DNA of 64,000 nucleotides, taken from NCBI RefSeq assembly GCF_001540865.1, contig NC_033621.1, positions 5,042,000-5,105,999 on the forward strand, written 5' to 3'. The stretch is from Ananas comosus. Taxonomy: Eukaryota > Streptophyta > Magnoliopsida > Poales > Bromeliaceae. The first letter of the stretch is position 1. Each line of letters opens with the position of its first letter. Made by a program: the position numbers and the translations under genes. Positions 1 through 12,147 of this stretch are shown here, piece after piece. The notes beneath the pieces were generated by a model. The model ran no database searches, was not told where the DNA came from, and was given only the letters and a program-made list of their open reading frames with translations.

Positions 1-1640
1 GAGCGAACATAAGTCGCGTAGGCCAAATCCGGAGTGTCGGCTTGTAGGGAGCGACCCTCACAAGCATGTGCGAATGAGCACAAATGGCAAGCAAGCGTAG
101 TCAACGCCTCGAATACCCAATCATCATGTCTCTAACATGGTACAAGTCACTAGCATCTCGAAACTATAGTTCAATGTCTCAAAGTGATGTTCCAACACCC
201 ACTATACTTAGTGCCTCTTTATGACACTTAAGCTTGTTATAAATTAACGCATTTCATAGTCTATGTTCTATTCATGACATTAGTACTAGGTTCTCATTTA
301 ACCCGAGCTCAATGCCCCTTTATGACATTAGCCCAATTATTCACAAGTAGTACAAGTCTCCGAGTCTCTTTATGGCTTACTAAGATCCTTTAAGTCTCAA
401 GTAGGAATAGCTTTAAATGCATGAAAGTAATATTCATTTTCACAATAGGAATTATAATTCCAAGTCTCAATAGGATGCCAATCATGCACAAGTCCCACAT
501 GCTAGCTCTTTACTATATAGAGGTCCGAAATTTCTTACACATAACATAGGCATGTTAAGTATCCTAAAATTCACAATAATTATATTTATCATGGAAATGC
601 ATGAATTTTTACTCTACGAAGCATAAAACATAGGATATGTGAATTTCTCATATGCCAGGCTAGGTCAAACCCACCAAACCGTCTCGAAACCCTTCGTTTC
701 GCCGAACGGAGTTGTCCACAAGTCTCTAAGTACCCTAAAGGTAAGGAGCGAAGAGATAAACAAACGTTACGAGCAACTCTAGGCTCAAACATTAACCTCT
801 ACAAGCAAAAGGGCAAAACTCACCTAGGGAGTAGAAAATCTCTCTCAAGCTCCAAAAGAGGGCTAGATTCCTTCTAAAGCAACCTAAACCAAGGTTCTAA
901 TCCAATTAGATTAGCTCAAAAAGCCCTAAATCAAAAAGCCCCTAATAAACCCTAGATTTCCCATTCTAGAGTTTCGTCTACCATAAAGCAACAAAACTCC
1001 AATCTAGAGGGAGAGAATGAGCTACTAACCTTTTAGAAGCCTCAAACAAGATCCAAAGTCCTCCAAGTGTGGAGATCTCCCTCCTCTCAAGCTCCAAATC
1101 CAAGGTCCAAGCCACCAAAAGGAAGAAGAGAGGGTGTGGGTGAAGTTCCAAGCCTCCAACAAGCTCTCTTCTTCTTCTTCTTCCTCTCTTTCTTCTTCTT
1201 CTCTCTCTAGGAGCAAGTGGGATGGTGGAATGTGGGAGAAGAGAAGGAGAAGTGGCCATATAGGCCCTCTAGTGTAACAAAATCCAACTAAGTCCCTCAA
1301 CTTTGCACCCTGTGCAAAGCCCGGACTGGGCAGTTTTCGGAATGAGGGACCGGTCTCCCCCCAACATAGGACCGGTCTCTCGGCCTGCCCCAAAATTTCG
1401 TCGTTCGGGAACCGGTCTCTCCCCGCACACGACCGGTCTCTCCCCGCGTGGACGCGCTCGGGGACCGGTCTCACCCGCCAGGGACCGGTTGCCTCAAGGC
1501 TACCGCAATACTGTTCCGGGGGGACCGGTCTCTCCCAGCCAGGGACCGGTCCCCGAGAGTAGAAACTCTCAGGACTCGTCCAGAACTCAGGTTTTCGAAC
1601 CTCGCAATTTGCATAGGTCCAGTGTGCTACAATTTACATA
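1..1640 (-). mobile_element. LTR-retrotransposon LTR fragment, runs in from the left edge
   Basis: I see no host gene here. The order of landmarks matches the clearer minus-oriented LTRs further right: an 'agcgacc...cacaag...gtgcg' block near 50-90, a 'cgaaaccc...cgccgaacgg' block near 680-710, 'aaaccctag' near 945-955, a CT/TTC-rich block at 1165-1210, then 'agtccctcaactttgcacc' and a cluster of ACCGGTCTC motifs at 1340-1560. This is the order of an LTR read from its U5 side towards its U3 side on the plus strand, so the element points to the minus strand. Neither terminus is visible. The open frames here are accidental. Confidence 0.6.
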
Positions 1641-2478
1641 TCTGTTATTCTATCTCCTTTGTTTTCCAGTGAATACGATGTGCCTCCATGGCTCTGTCGT
1701 ACCCACTGAAAAATCTTGATTGTGGTTTCTCACCCCCCATTTCCCAGGTGGTTCGGGTAAGGAGTTGGCTTTGGGAGCGACGGGAGGACGTACTAGCTAG
1801 ACTGGAGTAGCGACCGTCACCCTGGTTATGTTTCATTTTCGCACTTAGTAGTTTTAATAATGAATGGTTCAGTTAGATGATTATTATTAATGTTTGAATA
1901 TTTGTGAACTGTTTGAGTTAGTTTTCCTATTATGCATGCGATTGGAGTTTATGGATCTTCGGTTTTGGAACTATGTATTTATACTCTGTGGTTTTCTACC
2001 CCTTGAGATAGTCGATTTTTAAAATACAGTTTCCAAGTGAAAAACAGTTTTAAAAAGATTTTCGAATGGTTTTATGAATGATTATATAGATTTTAAAAAC
2101 AAAGCTTTCGGATGGGGAGCACTTTTTAATAGGATGCTTGTTGCACTGTGCATCGCATCATCCAGCGCCTACGGAGTGTTTAGAGGCATGCATCATCTCT
2201 AAGGATCGCTAGCTATATGTAAATGTATCGTATATATTGGTTGTTGATTGGTGAATGTAAGTTGTGGTTGAGGTCCTGATGTTATTATTGGTACGCCGTG
2301 CAAATACAAAGGAGACTCTATCCGAGTGGATAGAAAACTTTGTATTTGTGGCGAGTCTGTATGTCGTGTGGGCCTAGTTGAATTTAGAAAAAAAAAAAAT
2401 GGCACGTTTTCCGCAACTCTGATTTCTAAGTTTGTAATCGTTATAAAAAGGCTTTTAAAATCGGCCCTGGAACGTGAC
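1640..2478 (+). mobile_element. LTR-like fragment in plus orientation (U5 side)
   Basis: The stretch 'tacccactg...tttctcacccc' near 1697-1737 is the reverse-complement counterpart of the 'gtgagaacc...ccactgggta' block in the minus LTRs (for example 16620-16655) and also matches 63755-63800. A likely LTR end, 'cgtgaca', lies near 2472-2478. I infer an LTR 3' part in the opposite orientation to its left neighbour. The start is not defined, and the last ~140 bases belong to the palindrome arm. Confidence 0.4.
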
Positions 2479-5165
2479 ACACATACTAACAATATAATTT
2501 ATTGAACTTTTATTATTATAAATCATAGTCGTACAACTTTTATTTTATTTTTAAATTATCATAAAATGTATTAATTCTTAGTAATTGGATGTAATCTAAT
2601 TGCCTTTATTTGTCACTTTTTTTACCTAAATTGCCCTCAGGCAATACGTGTAAAACCTCAACTTTTATATATATGCGTACCATATCACTTTACCACCGCC
2701 TACATAATATCTATATTCATTCTTATCTAATAATTTATCTAATAATAATTCTCTGTATATTTTATAAAGCATACTATATATCAAAGTATATAAAAATTCT
2801 TATAATAAAGACGGAATTAAAAAAAATAATAAACGAATAATCTCTAACAACGATTATGATTAATTTGCTAAAAAATATCTCAAATAAAAACTAATGGTTA
2901 TGATCAATCAATGAAAAAATAGTATTCTTATCTATCAATATATCAAATCCTGTGAATGGTTATCATTAATTTGTTAAAAAATATTTTAAATTAATATGAA
3001 CCGTTATAATCAATTTGTTAAAAAATCCTATTCATAGATTTTACCTTAAAATTAAAATTTGAATTTAAATTATGAATTGAATTTACTTTTGGATATTAAA
3101 TTTGAATTAACTATTAAAAATTTTTAATTACAGTGGATGAAAATTAAATTTTAACAGATTTAAATTGGATATCAAATTTGAATTAACAATTAAAATATTT
3201 AATAACAGTGAATCCAAATTAAAATTTAAAAAATATACTTAAATTTTTAATTTATCAAAATTCAAAAAATATAAAAATATTCAATGTATATATTGAAAAA
3301 ATAATATAGGATATTACATATATTTTTTAATAAAATATAACATATAAATATATAAAATATAATTTTTATTGTAAATTTTTAAATAAATATAATGTAAAAA
3401 TTTATATTAATTTGATATAAAATAAAATAATTTTTACCTACATTTATACGTACACTCAGCTAGTATATATATATATAGGCCGTGGCTACTATACTATTAT
3501 GAGTATTGGAGCCCTCGTACTCATAAGTTGTTTTCGATAATGAAGCTTCCGAATCGACGATCCACTCCGTTAAATATGATCTAGAGTATTTGAAATTTTT
3601 AGAAACTAACTTTCGTAAATTTTCGAAATTATAATAAAGTCCATCAAACGGGCATAAAATGAACGGTCAAAATCGAACGACGTCCTAAAAAAGAATGATC
3701 GGATCCTTCAATTCAAGATCGGAGTTATTGATCTTTATCTAGATAGTAAATAGAATTTTCTATCAAAAATTCAACAAATTCCGATTCTTTTACACCGTTA
3801 AACTAGAAAGTATTCCATACCGGCCATTAAAAATTGTCAAATTTATGACCTCTTGATCATAAGGTAAGTGATGTCGAAAAATTATAAAATTTGATTTCTA
3901 GAAGTTTCAAATACTCTAGCATAACATTTAACGGAATGGACCGTCGATTCGGAAGCTTCATTCATCGAAAATAACTTATGAGTACGAGAGTGATCCAATA
4001 CTCATAATAGTATAGTAGCCGGACCCCCTATATATATATATACTAGCTGAGTGTACGTATAAATGTAGGTAAAAATTATTTTATTTTATATCAAATTAAT
4101 ATAAATTTTTACATTATATTTATTTAAAAATTTACAATAAAAATTATATTTTATATATTTATATGTTATATTTTATTAAAAAATATATGTAATATCCTAT
4201 ATTATTTTTTCAATATATACATTGAATATTTTTATATTTTTTGAATTTTGATAAATTAAAAATTTAAGTATATTTTTTAAATTTTAATTTGGATTCACTG
4301 TTATTAAATATTTTAATTGTTAATTCAAATTTGATATCCAATTTAAATCTGTTAAAATTTAATTTTCATCCACTGTAATTAAAAATTTTTAATAGTTAAT
4401 TCAAATTTAATATCCAAAAGTAAATTCAATTCATAATTTAAATTCAAATTTTAATTTTAAGGTAAAATCTATGAATAGGATTTTTTAACAAATTGATTAT
4501 AACGGTTCATATTAATTTAAAATATTTTTTAACAAATTAATGATAACCATTCACAGGATTTGATATATTGATAGATAAGAATACTATTTTTTCATTGATT
4601 GATCATAACCATTAGTTTTTATTTGAGATATTTTTTAGCAAATTAATCATAATCGTTGTTAGAGATTATTCGTTTATTATTTTTTTTAATTCCGTCTTTA
4701 TTATAAGAATTTTTATATACTTTGATATATAGTATGCTTTATAAAATATACAGAGAATTATTATTAGATAAATTATTAGATAAGAATGAATATAGATATT
4801 ATGTAGGCGGTGGTAAAGTGATATGGTACGCATATATATAAAAGTTGAGGTTTTACACGTATTGCCTGAGGGCAATTTAGGTAAAAAAAGTGACAAATAA
4901 AGGCAATTAGATTACATCCAATTACTAAGAATTAATACATTTTATGATAATTTAAAAATAAAATAAAAGTTGTACGACTATGATTTATAATAATAAAAGT
5001 TCAATAAATTATATTGTTAGTATGTGTGTCACGTTCCAGGGCCGATTTTAAAAGCCTTTTTATAACGATTACAAACTTAGAAATCAGAGTTGCGGAAAAC
5101 GTGCCATTTTTTTTTTTTCTAAATTCAACTAGGCCCACACGACATACAGACTCGCCACAAATACA
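2341..5165. repeat. ~2.8 kb palindrome: two ~1.1 kb inverted arms around a MITE
   Basis: Bases 2341-3478 reappear in reverse complement at 4028-5165, with coordinates summing to 7506. Every stretch I compared was identical, including a 14-base (TA) run beside the centre and an identical 76-residue accidental frame on each arm (2610-2840 plus, 4666-4896 minus). The spacer is a ~550 bp foldback element. The right arm ends exactly where an 'n' join begins (5166). The left arm includes the end of the LTR-like piece, so the right arm also carries a copy of it. The arms are AT-rich and hold no gene. Confidence 0.9.
3480..4026. mobile_element. Foldback MITE at the palindrome centre
   Basis: The left end 'ggctactatactattatgag' mirrors the right end 'ctcataatagtatagtagcc'. 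The inverted similarity continues inward for over 100 bases, for example 'gaagcttccgaatcgacg' against 'cgtcgattcggaagcttc'. Both sides abut (TA)n. It has no coding capacity. Internal marks shared with the other foldback elements of this window are the 'atcgacgatc' block and a 'caccgttaaac'-type block. This resembles the rice Micron type of element that inserts in (TA)n, by analogy only. Confidence 0.75.
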
Positions 5166-5166
5166 N

Positions 5167-5196
<30 letters not shown>
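5167..5196. repeat. (TA)n microsatellite after an 'n' join
   Basis: A pure TA run starts immediately after the single unresolved base at 5166 and is followed by a small MITE. Its true length is uncertain because the join lies at its edge. Confidence 0.9.
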
Positions 5197-5201
<5 letters not shown>

Positions 5202-5430
5202 GAGCTCCTATGTTTTTAAAAGTACCAAGTCATTAGTGCTTGTAAATTTTCGGCCCTTGGATTAAGGGATGTTTGGTTAGGATGATGTGGGTCCCCTAGA
5301 GTTGAGTGGGTAGTTGATTGAATAGTATAATTTAATGGGTGAAAATGATCAAAGGCGTAGATCTAACGGTAAAAAAATTTACAAGCACCAAGTGCTTAGT
5401 ACTTTTACAAGCACCATAGCCGGACTCATA
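5197..5430. mobile_element. Small MITE (~230 bp family) in (TA)n
   Basis: The element begins 'aaaattgagctcctatg' and ends near 'accatagccggactc'. Its inner ends, 'agtgcttgtaaattttc' and 'aaatttacaagcac', are inverted copies. The same family recurs at about 48362-48577, 48757-48993 and 51470-51715. A truncated left end of another copy follows at 5434-5460. No coding capacity. Confidence 0.65.
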
Positions 5431-5479
5431 TATAATTGAGCTCCTATGCTTTTACAAGCACTATATATATATATATATA

Positions 5480-5839
5480 GTGTAGAGCTACTATGCTATC
5501 GGAAGCATAAAGTAGTTAGTGCTTCCGATTTTTTAGGGTTGAGTGGTCCCCCTAGGGTTGAGTGGTCCCCATTGGTTAATAAAATTAATCCAATGGTTAG
5601 AAATAATCAATACAGTTGATCTAAGGGCTAAAAAATCGGAAGCATCAAGTTATTGGTGCTACCAAGTTTTTGGCCATTGGATTAAGAGATGTGCAGTTAG
5701 GATAATGTGGGCCCCCTAGAATTGAGTGGGTGGTTTGGTTGAATAGTATGATCTAATGGGTAAAAATGATCAAAATGGTAGATCTAACGGCGAAAAACTT
5801 GGTACCAAGTGCTTCGTACTATTAATAGCATAGTAGCTG

Positions 5840-5842
<3 letters not shown>
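5480..5842. mobile_element. Composite small MITE between (TA)n tracts
   Basis: The left end 'gtagagctactatgctatc' and right end 'tagcatagtagctgg' are inverted. Inner inverted blocks 'gcttccgattttttag' and 'ctaaaaaatcggaagc' (5521-5645) mark one complete small foldback. It is followed by material like the ~230 bp family ('ggattaagagatgtgcag'). It is probably two elements, one inserted in the other. A relative of the first half lies at 46603-46811. Confidence 0.6.

Positions 5843-5915
<73 letters not shown>
5843..5915. repeat. (TA)n microsatellite, ~73 bp
   Basis: A pure TA dinucleotide run joins directly to the right end of the composite MITE. A short unique segment (5916-5979) and another 'n' join at 5980 follow. 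Confidence 0.95.
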
Positions 5916-5918
<3 letters not shown>

Positions 5919-6004
5919 ATCTCATCTTATTTGATTCCCAAGTAATTAACTAAGCTCAATCTAGGGTTTCACTTCATCTNTATATATATATATATATATA
6001 TATA

Positions 6005-6480
6005 TTGAGCTAGAATACTATCGGTAGCAAATGGGCACCGTTGCCACCCATTTGTTTTTGATGATGGAGCCTTCAAATCGACGATCGGCATCGTTGAACA
6101 TGTTCTATACCACTTGAAGTATCTAGAAATCAAATTTCAAATCTTTTCGACATCATTTGCTTAATGATCAAAGAGTTTCAAAATTTACAATTTTAATGGT
6201 CGATATGAAGCGTTTTCTCGTTTAACGGTGTAAAGATATCCAAATCAATTGAATTTTTGTTAGAAAATTCTTTAAACTATTTAAAACAAGATCTATACTT
6301 TTGAACTTGATTACAAGACTCCTATCATCATTTTTTTGAGAATATTCATTTTCAGCCGTTCATTTTTGTGTCCACTCGATGGATAAGAGAACAATATCGA
6401 AAATGTATGAAATTTGATTTCTAAATACTTCAAATGGTATAGATCATGTTCAACGGTGCCGATCATCAATTTGGAAGCTC
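6005..6480. mobile_element. Foldback MITE, right end lost in the assembly gap
   Basis: It starts after (TA)n with 'ttgagctagaatactatcgg' and continues with 'gttgccacccatttg' and 'caaatcgacgatcgg'. This is the same family as the complete copy at 51788-52330 in the BiP gene. Near 6440-6480 the mirror-image half is well under way ('caacggtgccgatcatcaat') when the sequence enters the gap. I cannot tell whether it lies in the CACTA element or outside it. Confidence 0.75.
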
Positions 6481-6580
6481 NNNNNNNNNNNNNNNNNNNN
6501 NNNNNNNNNNNNNNNNNNNNNNNNNNNNNNNNNNNNNNNNNNNNNNNNNNNNNNNNNNNNNNNNNNNNNNNNNNNNNNNN
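6481..6580. other. Assembly gap (100 n)
   Basis: A run of exactly 100 unresolved bases, the usual size for a gap of unknown length. The left end of the CACTA transposon and most of its first gene must lie here or be lost. Nothing should be read across it. Confidence 1.
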
Positions 6581-7384
6581 AATTTGAACAGGGAACATAG
6601 AGAATTGATTGAAAGTCATGATGATAGAAATATTGATGAAAGGCACGAAGAGCAATTTAGTGATTGGTTTGAAGATGCAATAACGACAATGTACAATGAC
6701 AGAGATAGTAGAGTCTCGACGGAACTTCTACAATTGGCGCGAGGACCAGATAGACGAGTATTTTGTTATTCTGGATATTTAATTAATGGCTTCAGATTTC
6801 ATACAAAAGAGCGTGAAGAAACATTGAAAAGTCAGAATAGTGGAGTATGGGTACAGGGAGATGATGGCTACTGTAGTAGAGACTATTTTGGGCAACTTTT
6901 AGATATAATCGAACTACAATATCAAGGATCGAATAAAGTATTTCTTTTCAAATGCCATTGGTGGGATGTATGCACAGTTGGTCGAGGGTATAGAGAAGAT
7001 AATGATGGTTTTTTCGCTGTGAACACTGACCGTCAACTACCTACCAATGCAATTGATCCATATGTGTTGGCATCGCAAGCACAACAAGTTTACTACGTGG
7101 AAGATATTAACGATCCAAAGTGGCATTTTGTAATTAAGACAAGACCACGTGATTTGTATGACATTCCAACTGTGGAGAGTAACGAAGTTGGCGTTCAAAG
7201 TTCTTCAATAATGGAGGAGATCATCCAAGAAGCTGAGATAATTGGAAATTCTTATGGATACATGAACACTGAGGATGAAGATGATGGGTTTGAGTTAATA
7301 CGAAAAGATACAGAAGGGATTACTATAGATGCTGATGAGTTGAATATTGATTTGCTTAATATCAATGATAGTTCAGATGAATAA
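6581..7384 (+). CDS. TNP2-type CACTA transposase, C-terminal part (DUF4216)
   Basis: 267 residues and a stop codon are readable after the gap, with no internal stop. The segment around 6900-6970 reads 'QGSNKVFLFKCHWWDV'. This is the hallmark of the DUF4216 domain found near the C-terminus of plant CACTA transposases, preceded by the usual 'GVWVQGDDG' strand. Before it, 'DERHEEQFSDWFEDAI' matches the linker between the DUF4218 and DUF4216 parts of that family. The tail is acidic. In this family the catalytic core lies further N-terminal and is not visible here, so activity cannot be judged. The next gene, 1.1 kb downstream on the same strand, is the usual partner in CACTA elements. An open frame entering the gap from 6446 is only a run-through of unknown bases. 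Confidence 0.85.
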   Translation, partial: NLNREHRELIESHDDRNIDERHEEQFSDWFEDAITTMYNDRDSRVSTELLQLARGPDRRVFCYSGYLINGFRFHTKEREETLKSQNSGVWVQGDDGYCSRDYFGQLLDIIELQYQGSNKVFLFKCHWWDVCTVGRGYREDNDGFFAVNTDRQLPTNAIDPYVLASQAQQVYYVEDINDPKWHFVIKTRPRDLYDIPTVESNEVGVQSSSIMEEIIQEAEIIGNSYGYMNTEDEDDGFELIRKDTEGITIDADELNIDLLNINDSSDE

Positions 7385-8525
7385 ACTAATATTAATTAAT
7401 TTTAGGTTTTGTGTAGTTTTACATTCACCAATTTTTTTTTGTGTTGTTTTGTATTTAAAAATTATGTCACAAGTTTCATTTGCAGTACTATGGTTCATCT
7501 TGCAAGTATATATATTCTATAATTCCTACGGTTTTGTAATATATGATTGATCATAATGGATCAATATAGGATTAATTGGTACAGCCAATTGCTAGCTCAA
7601 CAAAAATACTATGACGGGTTGATTCTCTTACCAAAAAAGGAAAGTGAAAATGTTTAGTATTTTCCTCTTTTGAAATGAGAACTACATAATGAACCATTTC
7701 TCTGTAATTTCTGTATGACCTTCTCTTGAAATGCAACATGGGCTAAAGATCGATTGAGCGGCGGGTTCATAGAATCATCTATGAAAATCTTTTCTGATGC
7801 TTTGTGAACATATTGTATATAAAGTTGCATCGTATCTTGATATTATATGCATGCAGTGGATGTATTCCATGACCTTTTTGTTTTCAATGCACTCAGCAGC
7901 TTATACTTGGTTAATTTTTAGTGCATGCAGTGGCCTGAAGTCTCTTGCAAATGTATATTCATTATCTTTAGCTGGGGAGTCATCCAACAATGAATTAGAA
8001 ATATTATTTTCGTATATATGCATCATGTATACATGCATCGCTGACGGCATAGCGCACAATCGCCATGGCTATGTGCGCATAACAAATATTGGAGATTTTA
8101 TTTGACATAAAGTGAACTGGAGGATAGATTTTACATTTGAAGTAAATTTTGATGCAGGTTATATATGTATATCCCCCTCAATATTTTCCCTAAATACTGC
8201 TGGCCTATGATTTTGATAGAAAGCTTTAGTTTTGCTCATTGTTGGAGCTTGATAATCTGCTCCTTCCCTTGGTCATGAAACTAAGCAGAGACGAGAAAGC
8301 AGAGATGAGATACAACGGTACAAGGTGAATAAGCTTAGTTTTGGTGTTCCTACAAATCGATCAGAGTTAAATCAAAACTTAATTCCATTATTTGAGCTTT
8401 ATAAGACTGCCATTATTTGAGCTTTGGGCTTGAACAATAGTAAAAAGTGACAGTGTTTACTTTAACTCTCTTTTGTTTCATAATTAAATTAGATGAATGT
8501 GTAATTCATATCTCCTTTTCAGATC
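7385..8525 (+). other. Spacer between the two CACTA genes
   Basis: About 1.1 kb of AT-rich sequence with no supportable gene. It would hold the end of the first transcript and the promoter or leader of the second. A splice-acceptor-like 'ctccttttcag' ends three bases before the ATG of the second gene, so a leader intron is likely. An open frame at 7797-8105 shows no family feature and I do not call it. Confidence 0.5.
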
Positions 8526-11500
8526 ATGGCGGCATTATCGACGTTACGTAGTATTACGGGGTCAGCAGCTTCTTCATCACGTGCACCAATAGCAGCTAGC
8601 ATCTCTTCTGTTGGATCTGCCTTACCTTCATCTTCCTACGATACAGCTGGTAATATGTTACTAGAAACTTTACCTTCACCTCTTTTGTTGGATAGAGAAA
8701 AGCTTTCCAAGAGATACTTGAAAGAAATTCTAATGTTTATACTTTATTTTTTGCTCCCTACAATTTTACTAATAGAAGTTTTTAAAATAATAATCCAGTT
8801 TGACTACCTCATTCTTTTGTTGGTTAGAGACATTTTTGCTTAATAATCCAATAGGAATCAAGGAGCTTGAATTGTGTATCAAGCTGGTTATATGCATTAT
8901 CTCTCATTTTCACTTGCAGGAAGAACCGCTAACTTGTTTTGAGATCATGGGCATACTATTTTTCTTTTTTACTCAATAATAGTAATCTTAAAGTCTAGTA
9001 GGATCTTGTTTCATTTATATTATTTTGTTGAGCAAGGTGTTTATATGCATTATCTCCCATTTTCACTTGCAGGAAGAACTCCTACCTTGTTAGTCTCTTA
9101 TTATTGTTCAGATCATGGGCACAAATTTTTTTTTTTTTACCCAATAATAGTGACCTGAAAATCCAGTTGGATCTTGTTTCATTGATACTATGTTGAGTAA
9201 GTTTTTAAAATAATATATTTCTTATTATATTATCAATTTTATCTAGATTCTACAGCTTCAGAGAAGAGGCATAGAGGGGTAACGAAAAATTTGAAGTGGT
9301 CAAGAAAGCGTAAGCGGGGCGAAAAGAATGAGATAGTCATCGATCCAAATTTGAGAAGAGCTGTAGCAGGAGATGTTGTGCCCTTTGTCACGGAGATGGG
9401 GGTAGTTCTTCGACAGTATGCAGTGCTGTCAAATAAAAGGTGGAGGGAAGTATCAGATCATATCAAACAAAAAATGTTTGATGATTTAGTCGTAAGTAAA
9501 CTATAAATAAATATATGTTATATGTTATATGAACTTCTTTAGAAATATTCTCATTTTGGTTCCAACTTTAAATTTGCAACAGGAAAAATTTAATGGCATA
9601 GCGAATCAAAAAGAGAATGTATTTGATCACCTCAAAAAGATGTATCGAGATTGGCGATATCGTCTCCATCTTTATTATTTGCGTTTTGAAAGTGACGAGG
9701 ATAGACTGCGTAAGGTTCCAGAATTTGTTGCAGATAGTGATTGGGCCTATTTAGTCGAGTATTTTGGCTCAGAAGAGTTTAAGGTTACTTCATGAAATTC
9801 TAATGTTTATATAAGTATTGCTAATTAATTTAAGCATGTATATTAATCAAATATATATATTTTAATGCAGCGCATGTCGGCTCGTAACAAACGAAATCGA
9901 GCCAAACAAGGAGCAGCTACCATTAAGGGTAGAACATCATTTGGTAAAATTAGATATGCAATGGTATGAGTTTTGATTATTGTAATCCTTTCTATAGTGC
10001 TTTGAGTATTTATTTTATTATCAATTGTTTTGATTAATTGCAAGCATTTTACAGAGAGATCCCGTCAGTCAAGCGGAGCCTAAGATGACTGACTATTGGA
10101 AAGCAACTCATATAAAATCAAACGGCCAATGGATGGATGATCGATCAAAGAAAGCGATGGTAATGCTAGAACATGTAAAAGCATAGCTTCAGACTGATTA
10201 TAAATCATATATTTATAATAATATCTAATATTTGAGAACTATAATAATATATGTAGGTTGCACTGGAGAACATTGAGCTAACACAATCGCAAAGAGGTGA
10301 ACCTCCGTTAAAACCGGAGGAACAAATGGTTGAAGCTTGTGGGGCACGCTCCGGCTATATTAGAGGATTAGGAGGCGGACCCCGACCTATATCGCGCAAG
10401 GGTGCAGAACTTAGAGAAGTATATCAGCGTCAGGTTGAGGAACTAAGGGGTGCGCTTGAGCATCAGCAGCAAGAAGCTGAGGAGCGAGAGCAACGCTTAA
10501 GGCAAGAGGCTGAGGAACGTGAGCATCGTCTTAGAGTAGAGGCAGAGGAGCGGGAGCATCGTTTGAGGCTAGAATTTCAAGCACAACTTCAAGCGATTAT
10601 GGCACACATTCCAGGACTTCAGCATAGAGATTCTACGCTACCTACATCAGATGTTCCTAATACTGGTATAAATACTTTTCTTAGCATTAATCAAATGAAA
10701 GTAAAATTAACCATATTGGCTACTCTGAGTGGCTCTTTTCCTTCATGATAGACCAAAGCCTCTTCAGCATTTTCTTGTCTCAACTCTTTTCCACTTTTCG
10801 ACATTAATCACTTACTAGGATACACACATAATGTAAGCTATATATTCGCAGTGGCTGGCGAAAAAAATACTATGAGAGTGTGTTTGATTCTCTGGCTAGA
10901 TTTCACATGTGGTGCATGTCAAAGCTTCACAATATTGCATATTTACTAAGTTGTAGTTGTTAGCTATTTGATGTTAGTTAAAATAGGTTTAACTTAATTT
11001 CTGTGCAGGAGAATAATAAGTTGATTGGACAATAAAGCTGGTAGGAAGAAAAACTGTTGTTATGATACATACGCATAAGGATTCTTATTTGTAGCTGATG
11101 CGGAACTAATAGTTTCGCCTTTTTAATGTAGAGCACAGGACAAGGGAAGAGAGCAAAATCTCACCTTAAAAACCTCTTGCTGTGTCAACCATGATTTATC
11201 TGAACGATACTATGGTTCTGTACTTGATCGTGCCAGTGTTTTGCTTTCGAAAACTCCATGAGATAAGATTACTGCCAAAGAAGATAGCATAACATAAGCT
11301 TGATCGATCCTCATTCCCTCTTATTTTCAAATATATTCTATAGGCGCATGAGCTGGGAATTGAATTTAATTGCTTTCTAAATTCGACATTAATCTACTGT
11401 TTTTTGGTTTGGTGAGTCAATGAAAGATGCACATGCTATGGACTTTTAGGAGAGTTCGGTAAAAGAGATATTGGGTTTGGTATTATTCTTGACTTAGGTG

Positions 11501-11807
11501 TTGTAAAACAATGCTCTGCATGACTGCTAATTTTGTTGGATTTAGTTTTCTTTTTATCAAAGCTAGTGCGCAATCGGTGTGAATGATTAGTGGATCTATG
11601 CGAATTAAATCCTTCCTGATGTTATTGCTAGCTTTAGCCTTGTAATGTTTGTCTCTTATTTAAAGTTTACTTAGTTAAAAAGGAGATGATTATAATTTTT
11701 TTTACTGTTTTTTCGGTTCATCTAGTCACAAGATTATTTATCGAGGTTTTCTAAATTATTTATATTTTGCAGATTATGATACATCCGGATGCTCCAAGTC
11801 CAAGTGA
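8526..11807 (+). CDS. TNPA-like accessory transposase (Transposase_24, Ptta/En/Spm), 7 exons
   Basis: Exons I infer: 8526-8649, 9247-9491, 9583-9783, 9871-9963, 10055-10159, 10257-10665, 11773-11807. All introns are GT-AG and all phases agree, giving 403 residues. Domain features: a Ser/Ala-rich start; a basic patch 'WSRKRKRG'; then 'NKRWREVSDHIKQKMFDDLV', 'DHLKKMYRDWRYRLH' and 'SDWAYLVEYFGSEEFK', typical of plant Transposase_24; then 'RNKRNRAKQGA', 'MTDYWKATH' and 'RGEPPLKPEEQM'; and a Glu/Arg coiled coil from about residue 300 built on repeats of 'AEEREHRLR'. By analogy with maize TNPA it would bind the subterminal motifs at 12148-12650. The last short exon is the least certain; without it the frame runs to a stop at 10748. 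No stop or frameshift is seen, unlike the LTR elements nearby. Confidence 0.8.
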
Positions 11808-12147
11808 GATGTTTTGAGATGGATCAGAGGGAGATGTTCTATCTACTCGTATCAACTAAAACTTCGAATGCTTTTTTATCTTCCATGACTGACTAGTAGT
11901 TTTTAGTTTTTTTTTTCCTCTTAAATTGAACTTATGTTGTGAGTTGACAACTTGATGGATTTCTGTTTTGTTCTTTTATTTTCGTTGATATTTTTGAAGA
12001 AACTAATGTATGATATTATTTTGAAGTAATTTGTTATGTTGGAGTTTTGTTTGAATGTGTTTTTGCCCATAATTTTTGTTATCTTATTAATATGTATTTG
12101 TATATGAACATTCGATGGCAAAAAATAACACTATTGAAGGTGTATAT
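11808..12147 (+). other. 3' flank of the CACTA accessory gene
   Basis: T-rich sequence between the predicted stop and the subterminal repeats. It probably holds the 3' untranslated region. Nothing else is seen. Confidence 0.4.

Noticed and set aside
2610..4896. Two identical 76-residue frames (2610-2840 plus and 4666-4896 minus)
   Set aside because: They are mirror copies produced by the palindrome, AT-rich, with no family features.
6446..7384. A single 312-residue frame that crosses the 100-n gap
   Set aside because: The first part is MITE sequence and the middle is unknown bases. Only the part after 6581 is real transposase.
7797..8105. 102-residue frame between the two CACTA genes
   Set aside because: It has no family features, no splice support and AT-rich content like the surrounding spacer.
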